64,000 nucleotides of DNA, from contig CP136061.1 in assembly GCA_032622095.1 (NCBI GenBank), forward strand, positions 41,359,797 to 41,423,796. Reading direction: 5' to 3'. Under the pieces are notes generated by a model. The model saw only the letters and a program-made list of their open reading frames with translations. It was not told the DNA's origin and searched no databases. The DNA comes from Siphonodentalium dalli (taxonomy: Eukaryota > Mollusca > Scaphopoda > Gadilida > Siphonodentaliidae). The translations under genes and the position numbers were made by a program. This document shows positions 36,239-47,594 of the stretch, piece by piece. Each line of letters starts with the position of its first letter. Positions within the stretch are counted from its first letter, which is position 1.

Positions 36239-37267
36239 ATACATACTAACAACCAAAATCAGACACACAACCAACAAATAGACCAACACAGACACCGAAA
36301 AAACATACTGCCTGTACAGGCATACCGACTTATTTGGAGAAAAGTTGAAAAAGGCCACTGTTGAGAACCAATGGGCCTTCTGTTTGAAGAAAATGATGCT
36401 AACTTACAGTGTCATTAATGGTCCATCAGATGGTCACTTGAACATATAGAATAAATGTCAATTGCTAAGGTAAAGGTCATTCAAACAAATGTGATATTTT
36501 GGTCTCTTTTTTTATTAATTGACCCATTTTCCGCTAACTAGTGCGTTATTCATAAAAACAATCCCCATCATAATGGACACAGATTAGGGCACAATCACCA
36601 TATTCAATTTGGTATTGGTGCAATTGATATAAGACGATCACTGTCAACATGTAACAACATTTAGTTTATATATAAGCACATTTTAAGTACTATCTTTTAT
36701 AGTATTTGTGACCATTAGACCAAAATAAATATGATTTTGTGACTTTATAATTATAGCATGACACTTCACCATACGTGTTACTTAGTTACAGTGGAGACTT
36801 TTTGGAGGGGTGCCCAGATGAAGGGTCATGTGTCAGGATAAAATATGGTTTCCATGACAACGGCATCAACTATTTTGAGAGAAGTTGAAAAAGCCTGACT
36901 GTTGGCTACCCGATGAGCCTTGTGTTTGAAGAAATGATGTGAACTCATTATACCACTAATGGTCCATCAAACGGACTGGGTCATACGAAATATAGGATCA
37001 AGGTCAAGTTCTAAGGTCAAGGTAATTGGACAAGGGTCCATTGTGGTGTATTTTAATACATTGCCTCATATTCCGCTACCCCTAGCACTAGCATGTGTTA
37101 GTCACAAAAGCAATCCCCATCCTAATACACATTAACCAGGACACCATCGCTACGTTCTATTTGATACATGTACATGTATATGCTTATTATGCTATACCAG
37201 ATACAAGACGGTCACTGTCAACACGCACACCATTTGCGTTTTATATAATCACATTTCATTTCATTGA
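36239..37267. repeat. Two direct copies of a roughly 470-bp dispersed repeat
   Basis: 36340-36780 and 36860-37230 share gagaagttgaaaaagcc, ggtccatcaaacgg, tcaaggtca.ttctaaggt, ccgctac/ccgctaac and aatccccatc.taat in the same order. A third copy lies inverted at 39110-39515. It probably represents a diverged element whose ends read gaccaaaataaat.tgattttgtgac. Confidence 0.55.
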
Positions 37268-37606
37268 TTAAAGGGGAACTGTACACTAAATCCAGCAATT
37301 TATGGGACCATCTCCTTTTATACTCAACAGAAGATATGCAACAAATGAATGAATTTGAGCCATGGCTTAGTGCAAATAACATGGTAATTATAATAAAAAT
37401 GATTAAATGACTGGAGTCATATATTCATTATAATTACCACGTCATTCATAGAGTACATGAGTGTATTTGGCACTAATCCGTGGCTCAAATTCATTCATTT
37501 GTTGCATATATTCTATTGGGTATAAAAGGAGATGGTCCCATAAATGGCCGGATTTAGTGTAGAGTTCCCCTTTAATGGCCGGATTTAGTGTAGAGTTCCC
37601 CTTTAA
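37268..37606. mobile_element. piggyBac-like palindromic MITE, TTAA-flanked
   Basis: Terminal repeats AGGGGAACTGTACACTAAAT … atttagtgtagagttcccct sit between TTAA sites. The two halves are inverted copies (accatctccttttatac, gaatgaatttgagcca and their complements), about 300 bp in all. The last 31 bp of the element are duplicated (37576-37606). Other copies: 53543/55516 (split) and a fragment at 19558. Confidence 0.75.
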
Positions 37607-37744
37607 TTCGAATATCGTACTCATGATACAATTTGATCTACAAACATGTTCTTGCAAAGCGATGTCCGTTTCATCGGCACTCAAACATGGCGTATTGTTA
37701 ATGTCCTTGTTACTTCAGATTAAACAAATCGCTGAAATATTGGA

Positions 37745-38340
37745 AATTTAGATACAACCTCCCTTTAAGATACCATCAGACGAAAATAGACACGAATTTG
37801 TGACTTTTGTAACTAAAGCACGTTACTTCACATATTGTCGGTTGGTTTCGGAAACGTCGTAAGAGCCCACGACCTCGATTTCATCGGACTTGGCCAGAAA
37901 GCCAACCAGAGAACGCTTTCTATGAGGTATTCTTACTTTGCATTGTTTTTTGACTGACCAATGTTTTGTGCTTCGGAAAGGTCGTATAACGGTACGGCAT
38001 TTCCGAACGATAACCATATGAAACTGTGTTCCTGTGAACGTTTTACGGCATTTCGGAATTACGTCCAATATAAATTTTGTAACACGCAGGGGGTGAATCA
38101 ATTTCGGTAGCGACCTCCCGGCCAGAAATGTTTTACTTGTGCTTGCATTCAAACATGTCTCAAACTCATTTAGTTTTCGCCAAAGAGAATTTGTTCATTT
38201 GAATTCTTAATGATGTCAATATGGACAAACTTTAGCAGATCCTTGTTGTCCATAGTTGACTTCATGCTTGAGGATGTTGAAGGGACCCCTCAATAAGCAG
38301 GCCAGTTTCTTGGTGGTCCCTTCTTGAATTTTGGGAAATA
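37745..38340 (-). pseudogene. Possible Penelope-like element 5' coding remnant
   Basis: The minus-strand frame 37823..38152 (109 codons; LAGRSLPKLIHPLRV, DVIPKCRKTF) continues upstream in other frames. It lies just downstream (minus strand) of a hammerhead-like motif at 38370-38435. That order, ribozyme then open frame, is what Penelope-like elements have. The protein resemblance to the N-terminal region of Penelope ORFs is only suggestive; no RT or GIY-YIG part is present. At 37780-37820 a copy of a dispersed-repeat end (gacgaaaatagacacgaatt) also occurs. Confidence 0.3.
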
Positions 38341-38369
38341 TACACAGACAGAATCAATAAACGGTAACA

Positions 38370-38500
38370 TTATAACTCTTTAATGTCAAGCTTTCGGCCC
38401 GAGCTGGACCTTTATCAGGACAGTCGAAATATTAGAACTACATCTTCTCAGTACATCAATCAATTCGGGCCGAAAGCTTGACATTAAAGAGTTATAATTT
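38370..38500 (-). ncRNA. Hammerhead-ribozyme-like motif in an inverted repeat
   Basis: On the minus strand (38418 to 38383) the sequence reads CTGATAA, then GGTCC-AGCTC-GGGCC (a possible stem II), then GAAA, the layout of a hammerhead core. The consensus CUGAUGA has one change (G to A), so it is probably inactive. A partial copy without the CTGA part lies inverted on plus at 38465-38500 (cgggccgaaagcttgacatt), giving a 34-bp inverted repeat. Hammerhead motifs in terminal repeats are a known feature of Penelope-like elements. Confidence 0.4.
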
Positions 38501-38634
38501 TGCAGTTTATTATAATAACGTCCCTAGGCCTGATCTGGAGGACAATGGCTGCTATGAATTATTATTACAGACAGAATCGTTTATTGTGAATGGCTTATAT
38601 GACACTCTCGTTTCATACAACCTCTTCCGTTTGT

Positions 38635-38640
38635 AATCTC

Positions 38641-38739
<99 letters not shown>

Positions 38740-38752
38740 CTCTCTCTCTTCT
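38635..38752. repeat. (TC)n microsatellite
   Basis: About 110 bp of nearly pure TC/CT with two ATC interruptions. The Leu/Ser-repeat open frame over it is not a gene. Confidence 0.97.
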
Positions 38753-38884
38753 CGTACAAGTTAGTAAGCTCTTTCCAGCTTAGATATGTCCAGGTTTCAA
38801 ATGTTCATTACGAATTTGTAAGCATGTTACATGGGTTAGAAATCAAACGTGTTTGTGTCAAAACATTTGCTTACCAGAGAATAT

Positions 38885-39540
38885 TTTCATGCTTTAATTA
38901 CTAAAGTCACGAGATCGTGTTTATTTTGGTATGATGGTGTCCTGATAGTACTGTATCGTGACTTATGTATTGCTACATATTCTATAGAAAGCAGTAAATA
39001 AAATGTGACTATAAATAAATTAAATGTTGTGACATTTTGACCGTGATCGTCTTGTATCAAGTGTGTCATATATAAAATTGAACATGGTGATGCGCCCTGT
39101 TTTTTGTGCATTATGATTGGGATCTTTTTGTGAATAATGCACTAGGGGTAGCGAAATAATTGACAATTAATGAAAAATAGACCAAAATATGACATTTTTT
39201 TAATGACCTTGATCTTAGAAATTTACCTTGACATTGGCTCAATCCGTTTGATGTACTATTGATGACACTATATATGAGTTAACATAATTTATTTAATCAC
39301 AAGGCCCATTGGTTACCAAACGGTAAGCTTCGACTTTTCTCCAAATATTTGATGCTTTTGCCATGGAAACAAGATTTTTTGCCGATAAAAGACCCCACAT
39401 TCGGGCACCTCCTCCAATAGGTTTCCCATACAACTAAGCAACATAAATTTGAAATTTCATGCTTTAGTCACAAAAGTCACAATATCGCGATTTTTTGGTC
39501 TGGGGGTCCCCACTATGACTGTCACCTTCATTAATTACAT
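38885..39540. repeat. Inverted copies of the 36.3-37.2 kb repeat
   Basis: 39110-39515 is the reverse-complement relative of 36340-37230 (ttgaccttgatcttag, ccattggttacc, tgcttttgccatggaaac, gggcacctcctcca). The end motif aaagtcacgagatcgtg..ttggt also occurs at 38900-38940. Together with the left copies it may form a large, nested inverted-repeat element around the Penelope-like remnant. Confidence 0.5.
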
Positions 39541-39626
39541 AACTGCCTTTATTGTGAGTTAAGTCTGGCGAATAACCAGTAATGATCGGGACACCGCCCG
39601 AAGCGGGTAGTTGACGTAATGAGTGG

Positions 39627-39998
39627 AAGTGGTCGCCCAGTGGTTAGAGTGTCGGACTTGTAATGGTATTACTGCACCGGCGTGAGTTCGCGCCCGGTCG
39701 GTGGACTATCATCTCCACAACAGTGGCTTGGCCAGATTAAGCGGTGTGTGTGCTATATATGGCCACACGCTGTTTCAAATCTCGCGCCAGGTTGTGACCC
39801 TTGGGCAAGGTCACTTGTACTGTGCTCGCTTCGTCGCACCTAGACGAGAAATAGGGACCTGGTTGTTGGGTAAGTGTAAGCCAAGAGCAATCTTGTGTAG
39901 CGCCATTATGGCAGCATGCGTTTAAGGATTGCTCAACGTGGCATTACTCAACAGCTGCTATATAAGCTATATAAGCTCCACCATTATCATTATCATTT
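39627..39998 (+). mobile_element. tRNA-derived SINE
   Basis: The head (39629-39705) has RNA polymerase III boxes: an A-box-like ggtcgcccagtgg (39631) and a B-box-like gagttcgcgcc (39684), spaced as in tRNA genes. A body with cccttgggcaaggtcactt (near 39800), a word typical of several invertebrate SINE families, follows. The tail is (CATTAT)-like at 39979-39998. Total about 370 bp. The head cannot fold as a full functional tRNA by eye, so it is not annotated as a tRNA gene. The exact SINE family is not determined. Confidence 0.75.
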
Positions 39999-40040
39999 AA
40001 TGTACATCATATCTCTTGTCGACAACGTACCCAGCATATA

Positions 40041-41592
40041 TAGAGAATACCTACATGTTTTGTTTGAATACAAAACTATCTCATTCGAGTCTGGAAAGAA
40101 ATATCGAATTTTCACGAGCGGATAAGAGCCGCGAGTAAAAATTTGATATTTCTTTCCAGATACCAATAACAATTTTCAGGTATTAAAACAAAAAACTGTA
40201 GGTATTCTTTTTATTATATGCGGATTATTTATGCTCAATGTTGCTAAGATAAGTTGGCAAATATAAGTCTAAATTAATTAAATCATTAACTGTACTTAAT
40301 TAAAGAGCGCACGTGTCAGTGTTTACAAACATGAAAGAGCCTAGACGTAAGTTTGAATTTGACACACTGTGACTCAAACATAGAATTGTCGATTGATCAC
40401 GCGCCGTCATAAATTTGTCGCTTTTGATTGGCTAGTGGACAGTGTGCACGCAATGATCACTCGATCGACTTTGGCAGCTCGAGCTAGTTTCAAACCCTAG
40501 AATGAAATAATGCTATCTAAAGTGAGCGTGACCAAATTTCTCAATTCGTATCGATCGGAATGGCGCATCGATATGTCACTCAACTCAGATCAAGCTTAAA
40601 AATCTGGCACATTTCGAGGTAAGAACCCGTGTCATGAGCCAATAGTGTGTTCGATGAAGAGATACATCATCTCTAATATTTCATTAATTATCGCTGTATT
40701 ACCTATTACTGATAATGTTGCCACTAAGTTTGCGAAGCGAGAGTTAATCTGATATTAAATAGAGAATACCTACAGTTTTTGTTTCAATACCGAAATGTCT
40801 CACGAGTGTCTGGAAAGACATATCGTTATAGGCAATCATATGATAATTCGAAAGAGAACTGTCATCTCAAAAATATAATCTATACACGTAACCAGCATAT
40901 ATCGATAGAACACCATTATGTATAAAAAAACAATTCAGCGCTGAAATTGTGTTTGTCTAATAGATACAATATTCGTTTAAAAAAACACGACATTGTTTGG
41001 ATGATGGAGAACTCAACATAAAGTAACATACACCTACTCAACATACTTATAGGTCGATAGACCACCATTAACTCAAAATCAATTTGGCGCTGGAATCGGA
41101 TGTGTAAAATAGACACATTATTCTAGAAAGCGTTATTGCACTATATATAGGGCTTGAAACTAACACGAGCTGCCAAGGTGGATCGAGTGATCATTGCGTG
41201 CCCACTGCCCACTAGCCAATCAAAAGCGATGAATTTATGACGGCGCGTGACCACTCGACAATTCTATGTTTGAGTCGCAGCGTATCAAATTCAACTTTAC
41301 GCATGGGCTCTTCCCTGTTAGCAAACACTTGCACATGATATCTTTAAGTAAGAACAGTTAATGATTTAATCAATTACGACTTAACTTAGCAACTTTGAGC
41401 CTAAATAATCCGCATATAATAAAAGAATACCTACAGTTTTTTGTTTGAATACCTGAAACATCTCATTCGTGTCTGGAAAGAAATATGGAATTTTCACTCG
41501 CGGTTTGTAGCCGCTCGTGAAAATTCGATATTTCTTTCCAGACACTCGTGAGATATTTCGGTATTCAAAAAAAACCTGTAGGTATTCTCTAT
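40041..41592. mobile_element. Foldback element FB3 (about 1.55 kb)
   Basis: Left arm 40041-40500 and right arm 41150-41592 are inverted copies: agagaatacctaca ends, tctggaaagaaatatcgaa, then aagataagtt, attgtcga..gatcacgcgccgtcat, gattggctagt and cgatcgactttggcagctcg. Each arm end is itself a palindromic MITE-like unit of about 170 bp with ends AGAGAATACCTACAG. Solo copies of that unit lie at 40762-40825 (half) and 46946-47092. It is non-coding. Confidence 0.75.
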
Positions 41593-41790
41593 ATCTCATT
41601 CGTGTCTGTAGGTATTCTCTATATCTCATTCGTGTCTCTAGGTATTCTCTATATCTCATTCGTGTCTGTAGGTATTCTCTATATCTCATTCGTGTCTGTA
41701 GGTATTCTCTATATCTCATTCGTGTCTGTAGGTATTCTCTATATCTCATTCGTGTCTGTAGGTATTCTCTATATCTCATTCGTGTCTGGA
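41580..41790. repeat. 30-bp minisatellite at the FB3 end, 7 copies
   Basis: Unit ctctatatctcattcgtgtc + tgtaggtatt, head-to-tail. Both halves of the unit are words from the FB3 terminal unit (tgtaggtattctctata and tctcattcgtgtctg), so the array arose by amplification of a junction of element ends. The regular 10-residue open frames (plus and minus) come from the 30-bp period. Confidence 0.9.
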
Positions 41791-41808
41791 AAGAATTATC
41801 GAATTTTC

Positions 41809-42122
41809 ATGGCCTCATCTGCTACGGGAGACATACATGTAGAATCAGATTGAAGTTCACAAATGGTGAATAGTGTGATGTACACCCATCATTGGGAACC
41901 TTGGTTATGCTATATGTCGTCTTCCAATTTCGGAATATATAGAGAAACTAAACTAAAAAAGATTTATAATCTATGTGAAGAAGTTTCTAAAATTTCCAGA
42001 GAAGATGAGGCCTAAGAAGAATGAGGGCCCCAGAGGGTGAATTTAGTGATAATAGCCCGCTATTCGGGGTAGCGTAACTAAATTCACCCTATAGGGACCT
42101 CATTCTGCAAATGACAGGCACA
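41809..42122. mobile_element. H2 hairpin element: linker plus hairpin
   Basis: A linker of about 205 bp (41809-42015) matching 53907-54091 is followed by an H2 hairpin (42016-42122: gaatgagggccccagagggt … agggacctcattctgc) and then aaatgacaggcacacta. Confidence 0.75.
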
Positions 42123-42329
42123 CTAAACTCAGACTTGATGTTCAAATAATAGGTTCGTTGAAATATGAATTCTTCCACACGCTTACTATCGTTTCTTCTG
42201 TCTGTGTGTCGTCTGCTCTCTCCAAATTAATAATAAACCATTCCAATGTATACTTTTACAGCTGAATGCGAGAATCCATTCAATATGGCAAGGTTAAATA
42301 CATGGTTAAATACGAAGAAAGTGGGAAGA
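42123..42329. other. Intron 1, short unassigned segment
   Basis: No feature. Leads into the 72-bp satellite. Confidence 0.4.
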
Positions 42330-44335
42330 TTATAAACGACAAAACAACCCATGCAGTGTGTGTCATAATGATACCGAGTATGTCGTATTCCCGCGCGAAG
42401 ATTATAAACTATATCACAACCCACCCAGTGTGTGTTATAATGATACCGAGTATGTCGTATTCCCGCGCGAAGATTATAAACTACATCACAACCCATGCAG
42501 TGTGTGTCATAATGATACCGAGTATGTCGTATTCCCGAGCGAAGATTATAATCTACATCACAACCCATGCATGGTGTGTCATAATGATACCGAGTATGTC
42601 GTATTCCCGCGCGAAGATTATAATCTACACCACAACCCATGCAGTGTGTGTCATAATGATACCGAGTATGTCGTATTCCCGCGAAGATTATAAACTACAA
42701 CACAACCCACCCAGCGTGTGTCATAATGATACCGAGTATGTCGTATTCCCGCGAAGATTATAAACTACATCACAACCCATGCAGTGTGTGTCATAATGAT
42801 ACCGAGTATATGTCGTATTCCCGCGCGAAGATTATAAACTACATCACAACTCATGCATGGTGTGTCATAATGATACCGTGTATGTCGTATTCCCGCGCGA
42901 AGATTATAAACTACATCACAACCCATGCAGTGGGTGTCATAATGTTACCGAGTATATATGTCGTATTCCCGCCCGAAGATTATAAACTACAACACAACCC
43001 ATGTAGCGTGTGTCATAATGATACCGAGTATGTCGTATTCCCGCGCGAAGATAATAAACTACAACACAACCCATCCAGCGTGTGTCATAATGATACCGAG
43101 TATGTCGTATTCCCGCGCGAAGATTATAAACTACAAAACAACCCATGCAGCGTGTGTCACAATGATGCCGAGTATGTCGTATTCCCGCGCGAAGAGTATA
43201 AACTACATCACAACCCATGCAGCGTGTGTCATAATGATGCCGAGTATGTCGTATTCCCGCGCGAAGATTATAAACTACATCACAACCCATGCAGCGTGTG
43301 TCATAATGATGCCGAGTATGTCGTATTCCCGCGCGAAGATTATAAACTACATCACAACCCATGCAGAGTGTGTCACAATGATGCCGAGTATGTCGTATTC
43401 CCGAACGAAGAGTATAAACTACATCACAACCCATGCAGCGTGTGCCATAATGATACCGAGTATGTCGTATTCCCGCGAAGATTATAAACTACAACACAAC
43501 CCAGCCAGCGTGTGTCATAATGATACCGAGTATGTCGTATTCCCGCGCGAAGAGTATAAACTACATCACAACCCTTGCAGCGTGTCTCATAATGATACCG
43601 AGTATGTCGTATTCCCGCGCGAAGATTATAAACTACATCACAACCCATGCAGCGTGTGTCATAATGCTGCCAAGTATGTCGTATTCCCGCGCGAAGAGTA
43701 TAAACTACATCACAACCCATGCAGCGTGTGTCATAATGATACCGAGTATGTCGTATTCCCGCGAAGATTATAAACTACAAAACAACCCACCCAGCGTGTG
43801 TCATAATGATACCGAGTATGTCGTATTCCCGCGCGAAGAGTATAAACTACATCACAACCCATGCAGCGTGTGTCATAATGATACCGAGTATGTCGTATTC
43901 CCACGAAGATTATAAACTACAACACAACCCACCCAGTGTGTGTCATAATGATACCGAGTATGTCGTATTCCCGCGAAGATTATAAACTACAACACAACCC
44001 ATGCAGCGAGTGTCATAATGTTACCGAGTATGTCGTATCCCCGCGCGAAGATTATAAACTACAACACAACCCACCTAGCGTGTGTCATAATGTTACCGAG
44101 TATGTCGTATTCCCTCGCGAAGATTATAGACTACAACACAACCCACCCAGCGTGTGTCATAATGTTACCGAGTATATATGTCGTATTCCCGCGCGAAGAT
44201 TATAAACTACAACACAACCCACCCAGCGTGTGGCATAATGATACCGAGTATGTCGTATTCCCGCGCGAAGATTATAAACTACAAAACAACCAATGCAGTG
44301 TGTGTGATAATGATACCGAGTATGTCGCATATTCC
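42330..44335. repeat. 72-bp satellite, about 28 copies
   Basis: The unit contains gaagattataaactacatca, caacccatgcagcgtgtgtc and ataatgataccgagtatgtc + gtattcccgcgc. The period is 72 bp (24 codons), with 70-bp variants that lack one CG of the cgcgcg run. Because 72 is divisible by three, long plus- and minus-strand frames appear and shift at each 70-bp unit. This is a satellite and not a repeat protein; copies differ by the same few changes in all frames. Confidence 0.95.
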
Positions 44336-45109
44336 CACCAACTCTTTATTTCGTGGATCATTTGCAATTTTCCACCAAATTAGGCCACATTGCGGTACAT
44401 TAATCATTTAGCTTTGATACTTTTATAAGCACGGTGATATACTAGAAGTGAGTTCCGATTGGCCAGTTGACCGACGTGAAATACCAGGTTCGGGAAATAG
44501 AATGCTACGACAGTTAATCAGACCCACCATTTACATACACGTAGACTGAAAACAACCTTGCATTGAGACTATTGATCCATTTTCACAAAACAGTCTCTTT
44601 TGTTGGGGTTTTATCAGGGTTCTTCATACACGAGTCATAAATAAATTAACAGCCAGGACATGGATTTAGCCTGACTACAGAAATATATAGAGTCACTTCA
44701 GTCTGTAACATACACAAGTTCAACAAAGCCAAACTCTCCGGTGACGCAGCGGCGATTGTTATCATGAACACTTATTTGAACACACTTGAGTGGATACTGA
44801 TAGCAGCGTTATCGATGCCCCAAACAATCACGTATGTTCAGCCTATAATGTTATATCGATAGGTGCTTGGTAAACCACATCATTCCTCTAATGTTGACAA
44901 GTTATTGTATATACCATCGCATGCAATATACGGTTGTACTTTAAGGACAAAAATATTGACCCTGACGTTACCATAAACAGAAAGTTTTGCGGGTATACAA
45001 AGTAACAAGGCTTTGCGCCCGAATTCTACTCATGGTTGTATATGATTTGTATTATCGGGATTTATCGTTGAAACAGAGGGAGTGTAGGAAACCGACGACT
45101 AACATGTAA
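44336..45109. other. Intron 1, no feature recognised
   Basis: Ordinary AT-rich sequence with no exon, repeat or RNA gene that I can support. Confidence 0.4.
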
Positions 45110-45692
45110 GGTCACGATCCAAATTACATGCATACACCTTGTTCAGTCCCCCCCCCCCACGATCCAAATTACATGCAGACACATTGTTCAGTCCCCCCCC
45201 ACGATCCAAATTACATGCAGACACCTTGTTCAGTCCCCCCCACGATCCAAATTACATGCAGACACCTTGTTCAGTCCCCCCCCCCACGATACAAATTACA
45301 TGCAGACACCTTGTTCCGCCCCCCCCCACGATCCAAATTACATGCAGACACCTTGTTCAGTCCCCCCACGATCCAAATTACATGCATATACCTTGTGCAG
45401 TCCCCCCACGATCCAAATTACACGCAGACACCTTGTTCAGTCCCCCCCCCCACGATCCAAATTACATGCATACACCTTGTGCAGTCCCCCCCACACGATC
45501 CAAATTACATGCAGACACCTTGTTCAGTCCCCCCACGATCCAAATTACATGCATACACCTTGTTCAGTCCCCCACGATCCAAATTACATGCATACACCTT
45601 GTGCAGTCCCCCCCACCACGATCCAAATTACATGCATACACCTTGTGCAGTCCCCCCACGATCCAAATTACATGCAGACACCTTGTTCAGTT
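45110..45692. repeat. Minisatellite of about 45 bp with variable C runs, about 13 copies
   Basis: The unit is cacgatccaaattacatgca + (g/t)acaccttgt(t/g)cagt + a C run of 5-10. Length variation of the C run shifts the frame among copies and makes three overlapping Pro/Ser/His-rich open frames, none of them real. Confidence 0.95.
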
Positions 45693-46589
45693 TTCCTTGG
45701 AAATAATTTACGGTGGAGAATGTTTCCCGGGGCAGCATAACTTAGTCCCCTTTGACATGAAACATGTTTTCGGATTAGGGCACATTTTTGAAAATATAGA
45801 ACCCATTCCCAAATAATGTGCCATAACTATACATATACCAACACAATAACACTTGATTCAGGGGCCATGTATTATGTAATATGAATATTCATATCAGTAA
45901 GACCGAAACCTTACTGACCATGACCATAACAGCGGGACCAATCCCGATGTATATTACCGAACTACTCATTAAATATTCAGACAAACACTGTAGAAAAACT
46001 ACAATTCCCGACACGTCATGCTGACTCTGTTCCACATTCGACCCTCTAACTCGAGGATACTCTGAAACTCGGGTCGGTATGCTATCATTGTACATACGGA
46101 TTACATAGTATTGACTACACGTCAAATGACTTCTCACATACATAGAGGATCTCTAATGAGTCACAATTATATACGAACTATATTAACGGAATGCACTACA
46201 TTTTAGCGAGGCTCGAATAGAATTTAGTGGACGAGGTTAATAAATTTCGTATTAAATTGCGACGAATTTGAAATCCATTTATCACATAATCACAGTTTAG
46301 CAAGGAAACAAGATCTCGAAACGGCTGGGGTTAAAACAAATTAATATTGATTTCCTTTTCACAACCAAAGAGGAAGTAAAGACACATTCAAGAAAATCTA
46401 TAGTTGCATTTTAAATGCCTTAACATGGTTATCCGACGAGATTGATAAACGGCTAATTTTCATTTTGTTCAAAGACTGGCATCTAATCATAATTTGGTAT
46501 GAACAGCTAAAGTAAGTTATATTATTTTATGTGTTGGATGCCAAATATAACGACATACAATTGTCCAATGTACTAGATGTTGGTGAGCA
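45693..46589. other. Intron 1, no feature recognised
   Basis: AT-rich sequence without a supported feature. The 84-codon frame on minus (45889..46143) has no motif. Confidence 0.4.
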
Positions 46590-46593
46590 TTAA

Positions 46594-46757
46594 CCCTTTG
46601 AGTGCCAGGTCGATTTTTGTATCAACCCATATACCCTGTGCCAATGCATTCTCTTATATATGCGAGTCGACCATAGGTCGCCTCGCATATATAAGAGAAT
46701 GCATTGGCCTAACAATTTTTTTGTTGTTGATGAAATCGGCCCCTGGCACTCAAAGGG
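46594..46757. mobile_element. Short piggyBac-like MITE carrying one H1 hairpin
   Basis: Terminal repeats CCCTTTGAGTGCCAGG … CCTGGCACTCAAAGGG lie between TTAA sites (46590-46593, 46758-46761). The interior is almost only the 69-bp hairpin (46640..46708) with the same taccctgtgcc and cctaacaattttt flanks as elsewhere. 164 bp, non-coding. Confidence 0.8.
46640..46708. repeat. 69-bp hairpin (H1 core)
   Basis: Identical in layout to 63037..63105, including the single arm mismatch. Confidence 0.9.
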
Positions 46758-46945
46758 TTAAGATCTGGATAAATATTCAGATTGTGGATCAGTACGAAAT
46801 GTTTCAATTTGTGAGGTATCTGCCACAAAATAAAATGAAATCAAACAGGCAAAATGCACTCAAAGTGGTGTGGATCGAATGGTGCAGGATAAAGCAATTA
46901 TTTTCATATATGTTATACCTAAATTGTCAGCATGCTTTATAATTA

Positions 46946-47092
46946 TAGAGAATACCTACATTTTTTGTTAGAATACTGAAATATCGCATGAGTGTCTGGA
47001 AAGAAATATCTGATTTTCCTATTCGATATTTCTGTTCAGATACGACTGAAATGTTTCAGATATTCAATTAAAAAAATTGTAGGTATTGTCTA
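46946..47092. mobile_element. Solo terminal unit of FB3 (palindromic MITE)
   Basis: Begins agagaatacctacattttt and ends aattgtaggtattgtct; the inner words gtgtctggaaagaaatatc / gatatttctgttcaga face each other. Same family as the arms of FB3. Confidence 0.75.
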
Positions 47093-47594
47093 TATATAGC
47101 ATGCTAACAATTTGGGTATATAATTTATGAACATAATACTTATTTACCGGGAAGCGGGTGTTTACAAATGGTAAATTTACCTGCTCAGTAATGCTGTCTG
47201 GAAGCTGACACTTGATTGGGGTCACCATATGTCCAACCGGGAATGGTTATCAGCTGGTGAACACTGGCCCATTAGAGATTCCCATTAGTGGTGACATATT
47301 TAATGTCTACATGGTGGTGGACTGGTAGGACATATTGACGCTTAAGACATTATGGTGTCAACATATTCACACCACACTCCACATAAACTGCCAGTTCACA
47401 GCCAGCTATGTTAAGCAATAAACTCTATACCATTTGAAAACAACCGCTTCCGAGCCGATTAAGGCAGCAACGATTCATCGCGATTCCGATGCATCGCTTG
47501 TTAAAATTCACATTGGAATGCATCGGGGGTGTGCGATTCGCATCGCATCGTGGTAGTAAAATCGCGATTCGCATCGCATCGGTAATGTCTGAAT
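47093..47594. other. Intron 1: unassigned plus a short degenerate tandem motif
   Basis: At 47468-47590 the words gattcgcatcgcatcg and gatgcatcg recur irregularly. The rest is unassigned. Confidence 0.4.

Noticed and set aside
38590-38904. Ser/Leu-repeat frame of 104 codons
   Set aside because: Translation of a (TC)n microsatellite.
39629-39705. tRNA gene
   Set aside because: Only pol III box words are present, followed by a SINE body and tail; no full cloverleaf could be drawn.
42726-43773. Long open frames of 253 and 271 codons with 24-residue repeats
   Set aside because: They lie entirely in a 72-bp satellite, open in more than one frame and on both strands, and shift frame at every 70-bp unit.
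45128-45816. Three overlapping Pro/Ser-rich frames up to 225 codons
   Set aside because: By-product of the ~45-bp minisatellite with variable C runs.
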